Shown here: one piece after another, positions 47,515-59,575 of the stretch
Numbering within the stretch: position 1 is the first letter of the stretch
How the letters are laid out: each line of letters starts with the position of its first letter
Program-made: the position numbers and the translations under genes
Source: Calendula officinalis
Lineage: Eukaryota > Streptophyta > Magnoliopsida > Asterales > Asteraceae
Direction: 5' to 3'
NCBI GenBank assembly: GCA_963853835.1
Contig: OY970835.1
Span: forward strand, 37,088,047 to 37,152,046
Length of the DNA stretch: 64,000 bases
Notes under the pieces: model-generated
The model's input: only the letters and a program-made list of their open reading frames with translations
Database searches by the model: none
Told to the model about the DNA's origin: nothing

Positions 47515-49059
47515 CGATTATACAAGGGGGGCTTCGATGACCAAGAAAGAGGAGAGGAGAAAAACTAGAAGAGAGAGACAGAAAGGGAGAGGAAGGGGAA
47601 TAACTTAGGGGTATTATTGTCTTTGCATTTTAATTTTCTTAAATTAGTAAAAACCTTCATTGAACATATCAGCTCCCAAAATCATGTGATAATCATGTGA
47701 TAATATGAAAAAAGAGAATTCATGAATTACACTAGTCATCTTATGGTGAGTTGCAACATAAAATAGGCACAAATAGTATGTATCAATACTATTTCTCATA
47801 AAGAAAAAAATAAGTTTATGTATTTCACTAAAGGCTATTTGGGACCACAAGCTTATTAAAAATACATTATACGTTCTAAATATTGATAATTAGATCATCA
47901 TGGTTACAAACTGTGATTCTGGATAATATTGTTTGGATCTTATTATGCTGTTGAAAATCGAAATAATTAGTATTTTTAGTGTTTGGCAAACCTAATGAGT
48001 TTTTAAAATGGAATAACGTGGTGTTTGAGATTGTGATTTGGAGCAAATTATATGTTTATCATGTTTTGGAAACACAAATAATCTATCATGAATGTCTGGC
48101 AAATATCTGAAGAAAAATTTTATTTTCATTTTTAAGCATTCAAAGATAGAGTTTTGAAAAAGCATGTGTGAAAGGTGCCCCGTGCGGTGTCCTAGGGACA
48201 ACGCCCTAACACGTATCTGTATGGGAGCTTCTGTTTTTTTGGGAGTAGTTTTGTGTAACTTTCTAACCCTTAATAACTGAGCCTAATTACTAATAATTTA
48301 TGTTGTTTTTTTTTAAACTGGATTCCGACTCGTTTTGCAAGATAATTGATCTCAAGGCGACCAATTTATAGTGAAAGTAGGAAGTATATCATCCGTTTCT
48401 TATGAGAGCAAATCAACTCATAATTCCAGTGGTTAAAAATTCTCGTGAAAAATCAAAGTATCTAACAGATGTGCAGAATTGCTATAATATTAAAAAGTAC
48501 GTACTTTGTGACGTATGCGATTTAGTAAGATTGACGAGGATCGTTTGAAAGGTATCTTGAACATTAATGTTTGCCTGGAAAACAGGCATTGAAATCTTTA
48601 ACATTAATATTAAACTAATTTGAATGTCATTTTAAATTAAGAGTAATTATTTAAGAACTCTTTTACATGTTAGAAGGTCATGTGACCCCGCCGTCTATGG
48701 ATCCTTCCTACTCCTGTCTTATTTTCTTATTTCTAGACTATTCGTAATGGCTAACAAAACTATAGTCTTAACTATTAAAACACATTTCACTCCCATTTTT
48801 TCATTTCCCTCCAACTTCCTAATTAACATTTTCCCCTCTTTCCTCTTTGTTCTCCCTTTCCAAAACACTGGTAATTTAATAAGACTTATAGTTAGGCCTT
48901 CGATGCAAAACTTATTACTCCGTATATCAGTAGCTTTTTACTGCAAATTGTTGAAATACGAGTACTTGAACTTATAATTTAGGTTAAAATGTAAATATTC
49001 TAGAAGAAAAAAATTACTGTAATATGTTACGCATATTTAATGGTGACTATGTTAACAAA
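47515..49059. other. Intergenic, no gene seen
   Basis: The AG-rich stretch at 47540-47600 is followed by AT-rich DNA. Short open frames on the minus strand (47644-48201) lack any domain and are not called. Confidence 0.45.
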
Positions 49060-49242
49060 GAAAAATGATATTTCTTCCTACCTTTTAAAATTTAATCATA
49101 CTCGTAGTAGTACCTATTTGATCATGGCAAGTGTCAAAATCAATTGATGATATGAGGAAAGAAAATTAGCGGATGACACATGTCAAATTTAGAGATGAAT
49201 AAAATTATAGGTAAGATTAAAAGATATGAACAAATATCATTA
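49060..49242. mobile_element. Small MITE, inverted relative to 39527-39692
   Basis: The ends are 'atatttcttcctacc' and 'aagatatgaacaaat'. Inside are 'gatcatggcaagtgtcaaaa' and 'gatgacacatgtcaaat', the complements of the 39.5-kb copy. Confidence 0.55.
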
Positions 49243-49449
49243 CTCGTTAACAAATATGTTCAATTGTTTATTAACGTAAAATATTACAAAACAGTCTGTT
49301 ATGTATAATAAAAATAGAAAAGTTGGATCACTTCCTGCTCCTAATTCATCATGCTACCAATAGACGATTAGGATGTGAAATTCACTAATTATCTTTTATA
49401 ATATCATCATTTAATTTAAATATTTGTATTAATTAAATAGAGTTATGTT

Positions 49450-50005
49450 CAATGAGGTCCATTATTTTTACGAAATCATAAGGAACAAATCTTAATCATT
49501 GATCAATAAGATCTAATGATCAGGATTAATCACATACATTATATATTGAGGGGTATTTTGGTCATTTTTTTAAAAAATATATTTTTTATTTTTTATTTTA
49601 GAATTTTTATTTATTTATTATTATTATTTTTAAAAATTATTATTTTTTCATTAATAGCACATAATGTAATTGCATACTGAATCACATGTGATTGAACTAA
49701 AACATCAAATGTGATTAAATATGCAATCACATGTAATTTTACATTAAAATCACATGTGATTAAGCACTACACGTAATTATCAAATAAATATTATTTTTAA
49801 TAAAAAAATAATAAAAATAAAATAAATAAAAAAATTTAAAATAAAAAATAAAAAAAATATTGAATTTTTTTTAATTGCCAAATGACCAAAATACCCCTTC
49901 ATGTATAAAATATGTGATTAAGCTTGACCATTAGATCTTATTGATCAATGGTTGAGATTTATTCCTCTAGACTTCGTAAAAATGATGAACCTCCAAACGT
50001 TTCTG
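49450..50005. mobile_element. Fold-back or MULE-like element with about 130-bp arms
   Basis: The left arm contains 'tacgaaatcataaggaacaa', 'gatcaataagatctaatgat' and 'ggtattttggtcatt'. The right arm is the complement in the same order. The centre (49560-49880) is an A/T array with 'atcacatgtgat' units. 'aattaaata' occurs on both sides (about 49433 and 50008) as a candidate 9-bp duplication. Confidence 0.6.
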
Positions 50006-50227
50006 TAATTAAATAAATCAAACAATAATTTGGAAAATATAGCAGAGATCAATATTATCGGTTAAATATTGAATTTTTAAGATGAATGTAATGTCATAAT
50101 GAACTGTTTTTGTGGCGGGCCAATGTCATAAAAGCAAACTGGTTGTGGGCCAGGCCCAGATTGGTGTTCATAAGATAGCGTCCTAACTAATATCCGTTAG
50201 TGGTTTTTCTTGATAGCTTTTAAAAAA

Positions 50228-50385
50228 AAGGTTTTGATAATGACAGCCTTTAGGCTGTCACTAAGTGCATAAAATGTTGTACAATAGAGTAGTTCCTAAA
50301 ATTTAGGAATCGATTGAAGATTAAAATACAAGTGTTTAATGCATGTCTTATGACAACACTAAGGGCTGTTATTATCAAAACCCTT
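50228..50385. mobile_element. Small MITE, same family as 14366-14510
   Basis: The ends are aggttttgataatgacagcc and the complement 'ggctgttattatcaaaaccc'. A-rich sequence (ttaaaaaaa) flanks both sides as a possible duplication. Confidence 0.7.
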
Positions 50386-50469
50386 AAAAAAATTGTATTT
50401 ATTCTTGCATTTGAATTCTATTCTAATCTAAACTTAACATATGTAATGTACTAGAACTCTTTCTTCATA

Positions 50470-50774
50470 CTTCCTTCGATTCAAAATAAGTGCTACACTT
50501 TTACTTTCACGCTTTCTGATGCAAAATATTGTAATATAGATTATGATAGATTAAAGAGGATAATTAGTGAAAAGGGTCCCACATATAATCTTTGGCTTTG
50601 TTGAAGAAAGAGAAAGTACATTAGATGACAATCTTAATAATGTTTAATAAAGTTAAGTAAGGATAAAATGGTAATTTTCTATACAAAAATTTACCAAATA
50701 AGGAAAGTGTAGCACTTATTTTGAATCACCCATATAAGGAAAGTGTAACATGACTTCTTTTGAATCGGAGGAAG
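50470..50774. mobile_element. Stowaway-type MITE
   Basis: TA at 50468-50469 and 50775-50776. The ends are cttccttcgattcaaaataa and the complement ending 'tcggaggaag'. Confidence 0.83.
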
Positions 50775-51178
50775 TATAATCATTTGATTATAAAATTTGT
50801 TTTAATCTAATAAGTAGAATTATAAGAAGGAATAAATATGAGGAAGCAATATCATTTCCCTACTTTTTTAATATATAATTCTATAAATTATTTATAAAAT
50901 TACAAAAAAAATATTAAAAAAGTTATGAACAATTCTAATTCTAACCCATTATATTAATATTAAGAAGAAAAATACTCGATCTATAAAACATCAAACCTTG
51001 TGAAATACGTATGTTAGAAACAAAAAAGTGGGTTGAAAGAATCCCCCACCTCCCCAATTATCACTATTTCCAATGAATACATCCTACCACTAATTAAACA
51101 CTCAATCATCGGAAGCAAAGCCAGGCGAATGAATACAATTTTTTCCGGCCACAGACTCAAGCAACTCGATCACCGGAC

Positions 51179-54100
51179 CTACAAACAACCTGTCGGTTTC
51201 ATCACGCCGGAAGTTCTCCCTCCGACATTTGCACAATAAGCAGCTGCCGGAAGTTGATTCTTGAAACTCAAATTCACATCTTGCAGCGTGATTCCTCGGC
51301 AAGGGTTCTTCTTGCTACAATCAAACTTCACTGCAACTTTTGTGGCTGATGTCCCATGCACGTTTTGATACCTCACATTGCTTATTTTCACCCCAGAAAA
51401 CTACAAACAGTTGATTACTACCAAGTTTAGTACGGTACTTATTTAATTAGGCCAAAATGCATTTTATTATATTGAATTTGTACGACTAAGTATTCTACTA
51501 CCATGAACTATTAAAAATGCAACATAATACTTTAAATTTGTAAAATGGTCAATTTTGTACCCACAAGACTAAATTAGTGATACATGATACTAAATCAACT
51601 ATTTTGTCAAGTTTAATGTATCATGTTGCAACTTTAATAATTCAGATTATTCAATCAAGTTGATGATACTAAAATGTATTTTGTCATTTAATTACCAAAA
51701 GTAGATGCAAAATTTGCAAAAGGATGAAATAGAAAATAAATTAAAAAACGAACCTGACGGGGACAATTCTTGTTACCCGGACAGTAATTTTGATCGATAA
51801 CGATGGGGTTTTGGACGTTTGTCATTATGGCGTTTTGAAACAAAACACCATTAACGAATCCATTGCTTGCTCTTGCCCATGCCTTGATCCTTAAACCATT
51901 TTGTGTACCCTTAAACGTAACCCTTTTCACTGTCACGTTTAATTTGCACTCCTTGTTCGTTAAAATCCTTTCCTAAGCTTCCAATACTGTAAATATATAC
52001 ACATTCGATTAATCAAACTATTCATTATTTCAAAATGTCCCAAGATCGAAACATGCCCTTGTTAACCAGAGCATCTGGCATCACTATAAACATATATACT
52101 ATTTTAACGCCTTTAAAAGTACCTGAAATAGCATATAAAACAGTGTCGGACTCTAGAAAAAAAAAACTGATGGGTATCACCGGCTGCATATATTTTTCTT
52201 AGAGGTATCACCTACACTATAAAATATTTAAACTTTTTCTTAACATTGTTCGCGACCTTTTGGCCACGAAGGTACACCTGTGCCGACTCCGGACAACCAC
52301 AAATCGGGTGATCATTTTGAAATTAGTCAGCTCGCAAAGGTGAGTCGGAACCCAGGTTAACAAAAAAAATAACATTGTGCGAGAAATTTTGAGAATTTAC
52401 GTGAGCTATCCTATGCTACATAGTAGGTCCGTCTAACAAAAAGTTAATTTTAACAAAAGTTTTTCGCTAATATTTTGTAGCTTTAATTAAAAAAAGAATC
52501 TTGTCAATTATTATATATTTCCACAAGGCGTGAAAATAAGTCATTTTGGTTACGAATATATACCTGATGCCATGGTCGGGCCCACAAGCCACACCTTCGA
52601 TCCATAAATTGGTTGCACCGGGACCGATTGATACACAGTCATCACCGGTGCTAATTTTGGAGTTCAAAATGGTTACTCCGGTGGACAACTGAACGTGAAT
52701 CCCGTCAGTATTGGGGCTATTCCACGGCGCCACCACATTCACACCCACCAATCTCACGTTATGACAACCGTTCACAGCTATGTGGAACATTTGACTATTT
52801 AATGAAGTCAGCCCATACACCATAACATTATTTGAGTTGAAAATTGCTAAATTCTGCAAAATTCGTAATCCCACAACTTATAAAAATCAATTAAATTATC
52901 AATATAGTAGAGAAATTAATCAATTATATATACACACTAATTTTCTACATAAGTCTTTAAAGAGGCAAAGTTAATCATCTCCAAATGTTACTTTTAAAGA
53001 CCCCGTGTTGTGGCAAAAGATGTATATTTGTAGAGACGTAGTCTTTATAACGAATTTCAGACTTTTGACACTACTTTTTTGGTCTCTAAAAGTGATGTTT
53101 CTTGTAGTCGTAAATATGTCAAAAAAAAACATATAATTGGCTAATTTGTGCTAGATGTATAAATATTACGTAACCAAATATATATGTGGTTAAATATTTC
53201 GACAATAAAATGATCGATCATTGGCTGATTGTGTTGCTTAATATACATATAGTTTGTATACAATATGGAAATGCAAATGCAAATTCGATAGTTTGTATTA
53301 CAAATGCAAATGGAAAATATCAAAAGGCCTACATATATACAAATTAAAATAGTTTAGCAAATTCGATCGTGTGGGTAAATATGTCATAAAAAACATATAA
53401 TTTTGTTAATTTGTGCTAAATATATAAATAAAATGTGAGAGCAAAAATATAAGCTAAAAACATTTCATGAAAATAGAACAAGTTGCTTAATTTGTGAAAT
53501 GAAATTTTGTTCCTACATAATTAATCAATTATTTGGCTTAAACGTAGGGGTGAGCATAAAAACCGAAAAAACCGAACCGAAACCGAAAAACCCGTCCCGA
53601 AAAAATCGAACCATTTGAAAAACCGATGTCAACGGTTTTGATTTTTAGAAAACCCAAATGTTTGGGGCGGTTTTCGGGGGCATATGAAAAACCCGACCGA
53701 AAACCTCGCCCCGCCTCGCCATTATATATCTTTCAAATTTTATAAAAATATCCTTATATGTCATGTTATATTACTATTTATTGTATTTTTTGTATAGATT
53801 TGTTTGTAAAAGGAAAGCAACTGTGCAATGTAACTTCTATGGATTAAGACATGGACTAAGATCCTTATAAAAGATTGTTGGATGTTATTATATTATTAAT
53901 CTTATTCAAGTTATGTTAGTTAAATTTAGTATTACATTATATTAAAGTTACTAGTTGTTTTTTGTTTATACCGAAATGTTTTAAGGTTTGGGAGTTTGAA
54001 TCATAATAGTAATTTTTAAGATAAAAAATTGGTAAATTTAAAGGAAAACAAAAAACAAAAAAAACCCCGAAACCGAACCGAAAACCCCGAAAAACCGAAA

Positions 54101-54851
54101 CCGAAAAAACCGAAACCGAAACCGAACGGGGTGTAATTCATAAAACTCGAACTTTCGGGGCATGGTTTGATTTTAGTTAAAAACCGCCACAAACCGCCTC
54201 ATGCTCACCCCTATTTAAACGTATAATATATTAGTTTGGATATATAAGTGCAAAAATATAACAAGAATTATGCTGCATATATAAGCCTTAGAAAATATAA
54301 CAAGTCAATTAATTTGTGACCCCAAATTAGTGAACATTTTAATTAACAATTATATGTGGAGCGAAATATGTAAAAAATAATGCGCATAATTAACTAATTA
54401 TGAAATATTTAATTACCGTGGCTCCATCAGGGCAGTTTTTCGACGGGGAAGCCTTACAGGCCCACAAACCGGCACCCTGAGCATCAAGGGTGCCACCGAC
54501 GACACTAACACCGTTAACGCCGTGAAACCGTAGCCAGTACTGAGCATTTCCCAGAACAAAATAATTAGCCGGAGCAACTAGGGTTCCGTCAATACGAACA
54601 GTTATTTCACGGTTCCTGCATGGACCGGTGAACCGCAATGCACCGACCATAAACCTCCCTTGAGGAACGTAAACTGTTGCAGGTTTGACCGAACCACATG
54701 CAGTTGACCATGCAGCCATGAACGCCTTCGTTGAGTCAGTTCTGCCGTCTGCTTTTGCACCCCAATTCTTGACATTGTAACTGACGGCGGTAACGGTGGT
54801 TGCCGTAAAGAGGATGGTGGCGATGAGTGTGAGAAGGTGGTGGTTGGCCAT
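51179..54851 (-). pseudogene. Polygalacturonase (GH28), copy 3, probably inactive
   Basis: In reading order the exons are 54851-54417, 52853-52564, 51986-51754 and 51400-51179, with the same intron positions as copy 2. A signal peptide precedes SYNVKNWGAKADGRTDST. SPNTDGI (D195) and TGDDC (D216, D217) are intact. The His motif reads CGPDHGI, with Asp238 in place of the conserved Gly before His239. In exon 3 four extra bases (atta on the coding strand, 51940-51943) shift the frame after GVQ and bring a stop within 11 codons. Beyond it, the original frame still reads VTVKRVTFKGTQNGLRIKAW through to the end. A hAT element occupies part of intron 1, and a SINE lies just before the ATG. Everything else is preserved, so the damage is recent. 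A sequence error at the 4 bp is possible, but the Gly-Asp change would remain. Confidence 0.85.
53545..54213. mobile_element. Non-autonomous hAT-type element in intron 1 of PG copy 3
   Basis: The ends taggggtgagcat and atgctcaccccta are perfect inverted repeats. The flanks cttaaacg (53537-53544) and tttaaacg (54214-54221) form an 8-bp duplication with one mismatch. The arms are ccgaaaccgaa arrays. Confidence 0.83.
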
Positions 54852-54873
54852 TTTTGTGGATGTGAGGATAATG

Positions 54874-55054
54874 GAGAGGTGGGGCTTGTAGCCTAGTGGT
54901 ATCCAAGGAGTATTTAAGGTGTTGCCCATGACCTATTGGTCATGGGTTCAAGTCCCGTCGTGGACAAAAAAGGTGGAATGTTCGAGGGAAGACATACTGC
55001 CCCTTGTGGATGTTACTGTCTAGGCTCGAACCACTAACTCACTAACTAGCCGTT

Positions 55055-55085
<31 letters not shown>
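54874..55085 (+). mobile_element. tRNA-derived SINE at the 5' end of PG copy 3
   Basis: It starts near ggggcttgtagcctagtggt (A box), has gggttcaagtcccg (B box) and ends in an uninterrupted A run of about 30 (55056-55085). It is the most complete copy of the family at 8017 and 47137. The long pure A tail suggests recent insertion. I could not find its target duplication. Confidence 0.85.
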
Positions 55086-55087
<2 letters not shown>

Positions 55088-55402
55088 TCTAACTTTTTTT
55101 AATTAGCAGTAATCAACCTTATTGAATTTATTAATATTAATTAAAGTGATATTAGTCAACATCACTGTTTTCGATATATATTTTCTTCTGCTGTGGATGT
55201 TTGTACCGTACCATCGGTTATTTTAGTACCAAATTTGAAGGAATGTGAATAGATCGATCATGGAGTGATCCTGAATTAACGGAGTACATGAATTAATATA
55301 GAAACATATTATAAAGTATTTACCCCTTGCACAATTAGCAAGGCTGAAAATTCAGCAAATACACTTGCTATGTTTAGATTTACTTTGGGTTTAAAAAAAC
55401 AC

Positions 55403-55466
55403 CTCTTGCGAGAATCAAACACGAGACCTCTGGTAACCATCAATCTCAATTAACCAACTGAGCTAA
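55403..55466 (-). mobile_element. tRNA-like SINE head of a second family
   Basis: The minus strand reads ttagctcagttggttaa (A box) and later gtctcgtgtttgattctcgc (B box), spaced as in a tRNA-Lys/Ile-type head. No CCA end, no acceptor-stem complement and no clear tail are seen, so a functional tRNA is unlikely. Confidence 0.55.
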
Positions 55467-57256
55467 TTTGTTAAATTTTGGAACAAGATATTATATAAAT
55501 CGAAAACTGTACACAATCGAGTTTAGTCTTGGACACTGAACGGTCTATTTGCGTTGGGCATTGAACGGTCTGTTTGCTTTGGGAACCGACTTTGGAAATC
55601 AACCTTCATAAACTTATTACATATTCTGCTCTTACCTTCTCTGAGCCCTCCGCCCAACCCACCCTAGCAATTTGAAAGGGTTTTGGCTTTGATCGATTCA
55701 AGTAAGAATTATTGTTGAAAAAAACATTTTGGTGAACACGAAATGAGTTCCATTTTGATGAAACATTATTGTTGAAAAAAAGAATTTGCAGGCAACCTAT
55801 CCGAAGATTTACCGTCGAAACTTTGGGCCACCGTTGAAGACTGATCGAGAGGCACTCGAGCTAAAAGGTTAATATTTTCAAATCACATCTCCAAATTATT
55901 GCATACCTATTAAGTCAAATCCACGCTCTCATTACTGTATCGGTAAAATTATAATTCTCCTTTGATTTAGGGTTTCTAAGAATGGAGTTAATTGTTTTCT
56001 TTTTGGATTTGCTGCAGTATTTATCAAATTCAGGTTGAAGTCAGATGAGCTTCCGTTCATTTACCTTATGAAGCTTTGGGCCACCATTTGAAGATTGATC
56101 TGGCGACAGCCGCCGGAAATTTAGTGTCTGAAGCTCTCTCTCTTCTATTCAAGGTTGTTGGAACAAAGCTTGTTCTATATGTATAAGTATTAATCTTTTA
56201 CATCTTACTTTCATGCATATATTAACAAACCAACCGAATATATATGTAGTATTCTTTCTGTTTAAACTGTGGTCTAACAAGGATTTTCGATTGGTTAATT
56301 ATACACTCAAAAATTAGAAATTTATTTACTCCTGTTGAGATGGGAAGGTGAAATTTTATTATTATGATATCACATTTCCATATCTTTATTATACCGATCT
56401 CCCATGTAAAAACATGTTTTTTCTTCTTTTCTGAGGATGAAATTGCACTTGCAAAGCTCATTGATCACATTGCTTCATTCAGATTCACTTCATTGATCAA
56501 TAGTAGATCTTTTTATCTCTTTTTCTTTTTCTGAATTATATTTTTTTAACAATTAACTAAGATTCCGTTACATGTAAATGTGTAATGTATATTTGTTTTG
56601 TGTGTTGTATGTAGACATGGATGGACTTTTAAGGCTGGAGAGATTGTATATGTGCCCTTAAACGGCCAAGTATATGACATGGCATGCAATAAGTGATTAA
56701 ATGATGTGTTAACTTTGAAGGTATGTTTTATTGTTTTTTTGTTTTTATGACATATGGTTTAAAGATTGTGTTTTTTTTGTATGGGTATTGTGATTTATTA
56801 CATTTTGGACTGTTCAAGCTTTAATGAATATGACAACTTCATTATTGGATCCTCATGGTGTTCTTTAAAATTTGGATGAGTAATCAAAACCCGTTTTTTA
56901 ATGTTAAAGGTTTGTGAATTACAATAACTAATGTTGCTAATTTCAAGGAAATCCAACATTCTGATTTTTGAGGTCACACCTTTAACTTTTGAAATCAATA
57001 TTGTTTGGTTTTTATTTAGCTCTTTTTTCATATGACCCATTTGACCAGTTTAAGAATAAAATACTTCGTCAATTAACTATAGGTAAATGGATTGGAATTT
57101 TCATTTCTAATTCATATGTTGCACATTTTTTTGCTAATATTTGAAAAGATAACATTAATCTTCTTACTTTTTGTATTATTTAAGGCACAGGGAGACATCA
57201 ATATTGTTCAAAATTATGGATGATGGCCAGGTCTTGGTGTATTAAGGAGAATGGTT
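55467..57256. other. Non-coding body probably belonging to the 58.8-kb Helitron
   Basis: Two related segments ('aaactttgggccaccgttga' near 55818 and 'aagctttgggccaccatttg' near 56071) repeat at about 250-bp distance. Short frames at 56222-57040 have no domain. The right edge is the target site gttgctgc (57257-57264). Confidence 0.35.
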
Positions 57257-57264
57257 GTTGCTGC

Positions 57265-57443
57265 TAGGGGTGTTCACTATTCGGATAAATCCGGATTGTC
57301 CAAATGGACAATTTGGATTGGATCGTTTGGATTGGTTATTTTGGTTTTTGGATCGGTTTGGACTTGATCCAAATTAATAGTTTGGTTTCGGATTGGATTT
57401 GGTTTTCATTTAAAAATCCGGATTGTCCAAAAAATCCAAATAG

Positions 57444-57535
<92 letters not shown>

Positions 57536-58256
57536 AATATATAAAACAATTCTAGCACATTTCTAAAAAACCAAATAAAGGGAATATGAAAATTAACGAT
57601 ATATACTATGTCCCAAAATAATTCTAAAGCCATTAACTTCATAATTGGTCCATTCTAAATCCAATTCCAAAAATCAAAATACATGACATGTGAACTCATC
57701 AACTGTCCAGTTTCCACACACAATCTTAACCCTATCAATTCTTCCTTTAATCCCAATTCGTCCCTTCCCATTTGATACGTGAATCGCCCACAACCCACTC
57801 ATATCAAACTACGACGATTCGACGACATACGTGATTCTGCCCGCAGGTATAACACTTTACTTGTTCATTTATATTGTATTAGTTGGCAATGGAGCAATCT
57901 TTTTGGAGTTTTTGAGGAAGTTGATATCAAGACTTTTGCATATAATATTGTAAATGTCACAAGATATGAATTAGACTTGCTTTTATGTATAAAGTAGTTT
58001 ATCGTTTTGAAAATTGTATACATTAAACTTAATATTAGTTATGTTATATACTTTTGTAGTGTTGTGAAGTATATTAAGAAGAAAAAAAAACGGTTTGGTT
58101 CGGACAAATCCAAACCATCCAAATTGTAATTTGGTTCGGATCGTTTTGGATTTAAATTAGTTTGGACGGTTTGGTTTGAACATTTGAAATCCAAAATCCA
58201 TTTGGATTCACCTATTTGGTTCGGATATATCCAAATTATCCAAACGAACACCCCTA
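57265..58256. mobile_element. Non-autonomous hAT-type element with (TA)n core
   Basis: The perfect 8-bp duplication gttgctgc (57257-57264 and 58257-58264) flanks the ends taggggtgttcactat and gaacacccta-type. The arms repeat 'ggatttggtttggattggat'-like units. A (TA)n tract of about 85 bp lies at 57446-57530. No transposase. Confidence 0.85.
57446..57530. repeat. (TA)n microsatellite
   Basis: About 42 TA units with one TG interruption near 57482. It explains the Ile/Tyr-repeat open frames on both strands. Confidence 0.95.
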
Positions 58257-58702
58257 GTTGCTGCAGCAGTCTATCATATATGTAAGGAAAGGAATGTTAG
58301 ATTATTTAGCCAAAAGTTTATGACAGCTGAGACTCTTTTGGGTATCATTAAAGAGAATGTTAGAATGCAACTTATGAGCTTGCAGGTCAAGACTTCCAAG
58401 CACGTGTAGATGGTTGAAAGGAATTCGAATGTGAAATTGCAGCCTTGGAAAATATAGTCTTTTGGTGTATTCTTGTATTGTCATTTCCTATTGTACATTG
58501 TATGAAGCTGGTTCTTAATGCCGAAGCTTGTTCCTAGATTGACCTTTTGTGGAAAAAAAATGTATAATGTATGAGTCCGTTACAGGACAAAATTGAAAAG
58601 TTAGGTTACCTAAAATTGAAAATTGTTAATATGATCAACAAGTTGCAAATTCTTTTTTACTCTTGGCGCTTTAAATGTAAAGATGATATGTTCGCTTTCA
58701 AA

Positions 58703-58798
58703 GTAAAGTATTAAAGATGACATATCGTTACCGACATCTGCTCGCCGCAAAATATAGTTATAGGGTACCCGTCGCCGCATTGCGCGGGTACCTGCTAG
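58703..58798 (+). mobile_element. Helitron 3' terminus, 'GGTACCCG' family
   Basis: A perfect 8-bp stem (ggtacccg 58764-58771, cgggtacc 58785-58792) is followed by TG, then CTAG (58795-58798) and T. The preceding 'tgctcgccgcaaaatatag' is shared with the reverse-oriented terminus at 63898. The element body lies to the left; its 5' end was not found. Confidence 0.85.
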
Positions 58799-58822
58799 TG
58801 TAGAAACATGTCTAATGTCTTA

Positions 58823-59293
58823 CCTCTTCTGATTCAAATTAAATGATAAATTGTACTCCCTCCGTACCATTTTTATTGTCCATGTTTCCTTTTTAAGATG
58901 TCCCAAAATGACTGTTCACTTGAAAATTCAACCAATCAAAAAACACTAAGGTGGTAAAGATAAAATTTTATTGGTTGCACAGTTTAATAAATACACTTTT
59001 CTTAAACTGTGTGATATTCAAATGTGGACAATAATTTTGGGACGAAGGTAATATTTTTTAGGCAAGAGACATAATAACTAATAAGGGCTAGAATGAGTTA
59101 AATCTAATAGTTAGCGGGGTACATTTTGCATAAAGTAATGTTAATAATGTTTAAAAATAAAAGTAACAGTAAAGATAAAGTATCATTTCACAATATAAAA
59201 TGAGATAGTTAGCAAGTTTGAGTTATACTCCGTACTTTTTAGAAAATAAGTTAAATTATCTAAGTGTTATCACTTATTTTGAATCGGATGAAG
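58823..59293. mobile_element. Stowaway-type MITE interrupted by another MITE
   Basis: TA at 58821-58822 and 59294-59295 flanks the ends cctcttctgattcaaattaa and 'gaatcggatgaag'. A second MITE occupies 58856-59048, so the original was about 276 bp. Confidence 0.78.
58856..59048. mobile_element. Nested MITE of a different Stowaway-like subfamily
   Basis: TA at 58854-58855 and 59049-59050. The ends are ctccctccgtaccattttta and 'ggacaataattttgggacga'. The interior holds 'caaaaaacactaaggtgg'. This is the only copy of this subfamily I see in the window. Confidence 0.78.
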
Positions 59294-59309
59294 TATGACT
59301 TATGATAGA

Positions 59310-59575
59310 ACAAAAATTGATAATGATGAATTTTTAAAACCGAAACTTAACCGATTACATGTATTCGATTTCGGTATGAAATCGGTTCGGTTTTTTCAGC
59401 CCAAATGCTTACCCCTATCCCAAGATCGATATGACCGAAATCGAGAATCATGAAATTACAAAAACCGAGTCGATTACATTTTTTAGGTTTCGGTTCAGTG
59501 TAGTTCAGTTCCAGTCGGTTTTCGTTTCGGTTTCAGGCTGTTTTTGGTATGTTTTTTCGGCCCAAATGCTCACCC
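59310..59575. mobile_element. hAT-type element fragment, CCGAAAC-rich
   Basis: Arrays of 'ttcggtttcggttcag'-type units and 'cccaaatgctcaccctaccc' match the right arm of 3436-3743 and 53545-54213. No left end or target duplication is seen. Confidence 0.55.

Noticed and set aside
54852..54929. Upstream in-frame ATG extending PG copy 3
   Set aside because: The added codons lie in SINE sequence and 5' leader; the signal peptide starts at the ATG at 54851.
55403..55466. Functional tRNA gene
   Set aside because: A and B boxes are present, but the acceptor stem does not pair and the sequence continues as a SINE-like repeat.
57304..57642. Open frames with (IY)n tails
   Set aside because: Translations of the (TA)n microsatellite.
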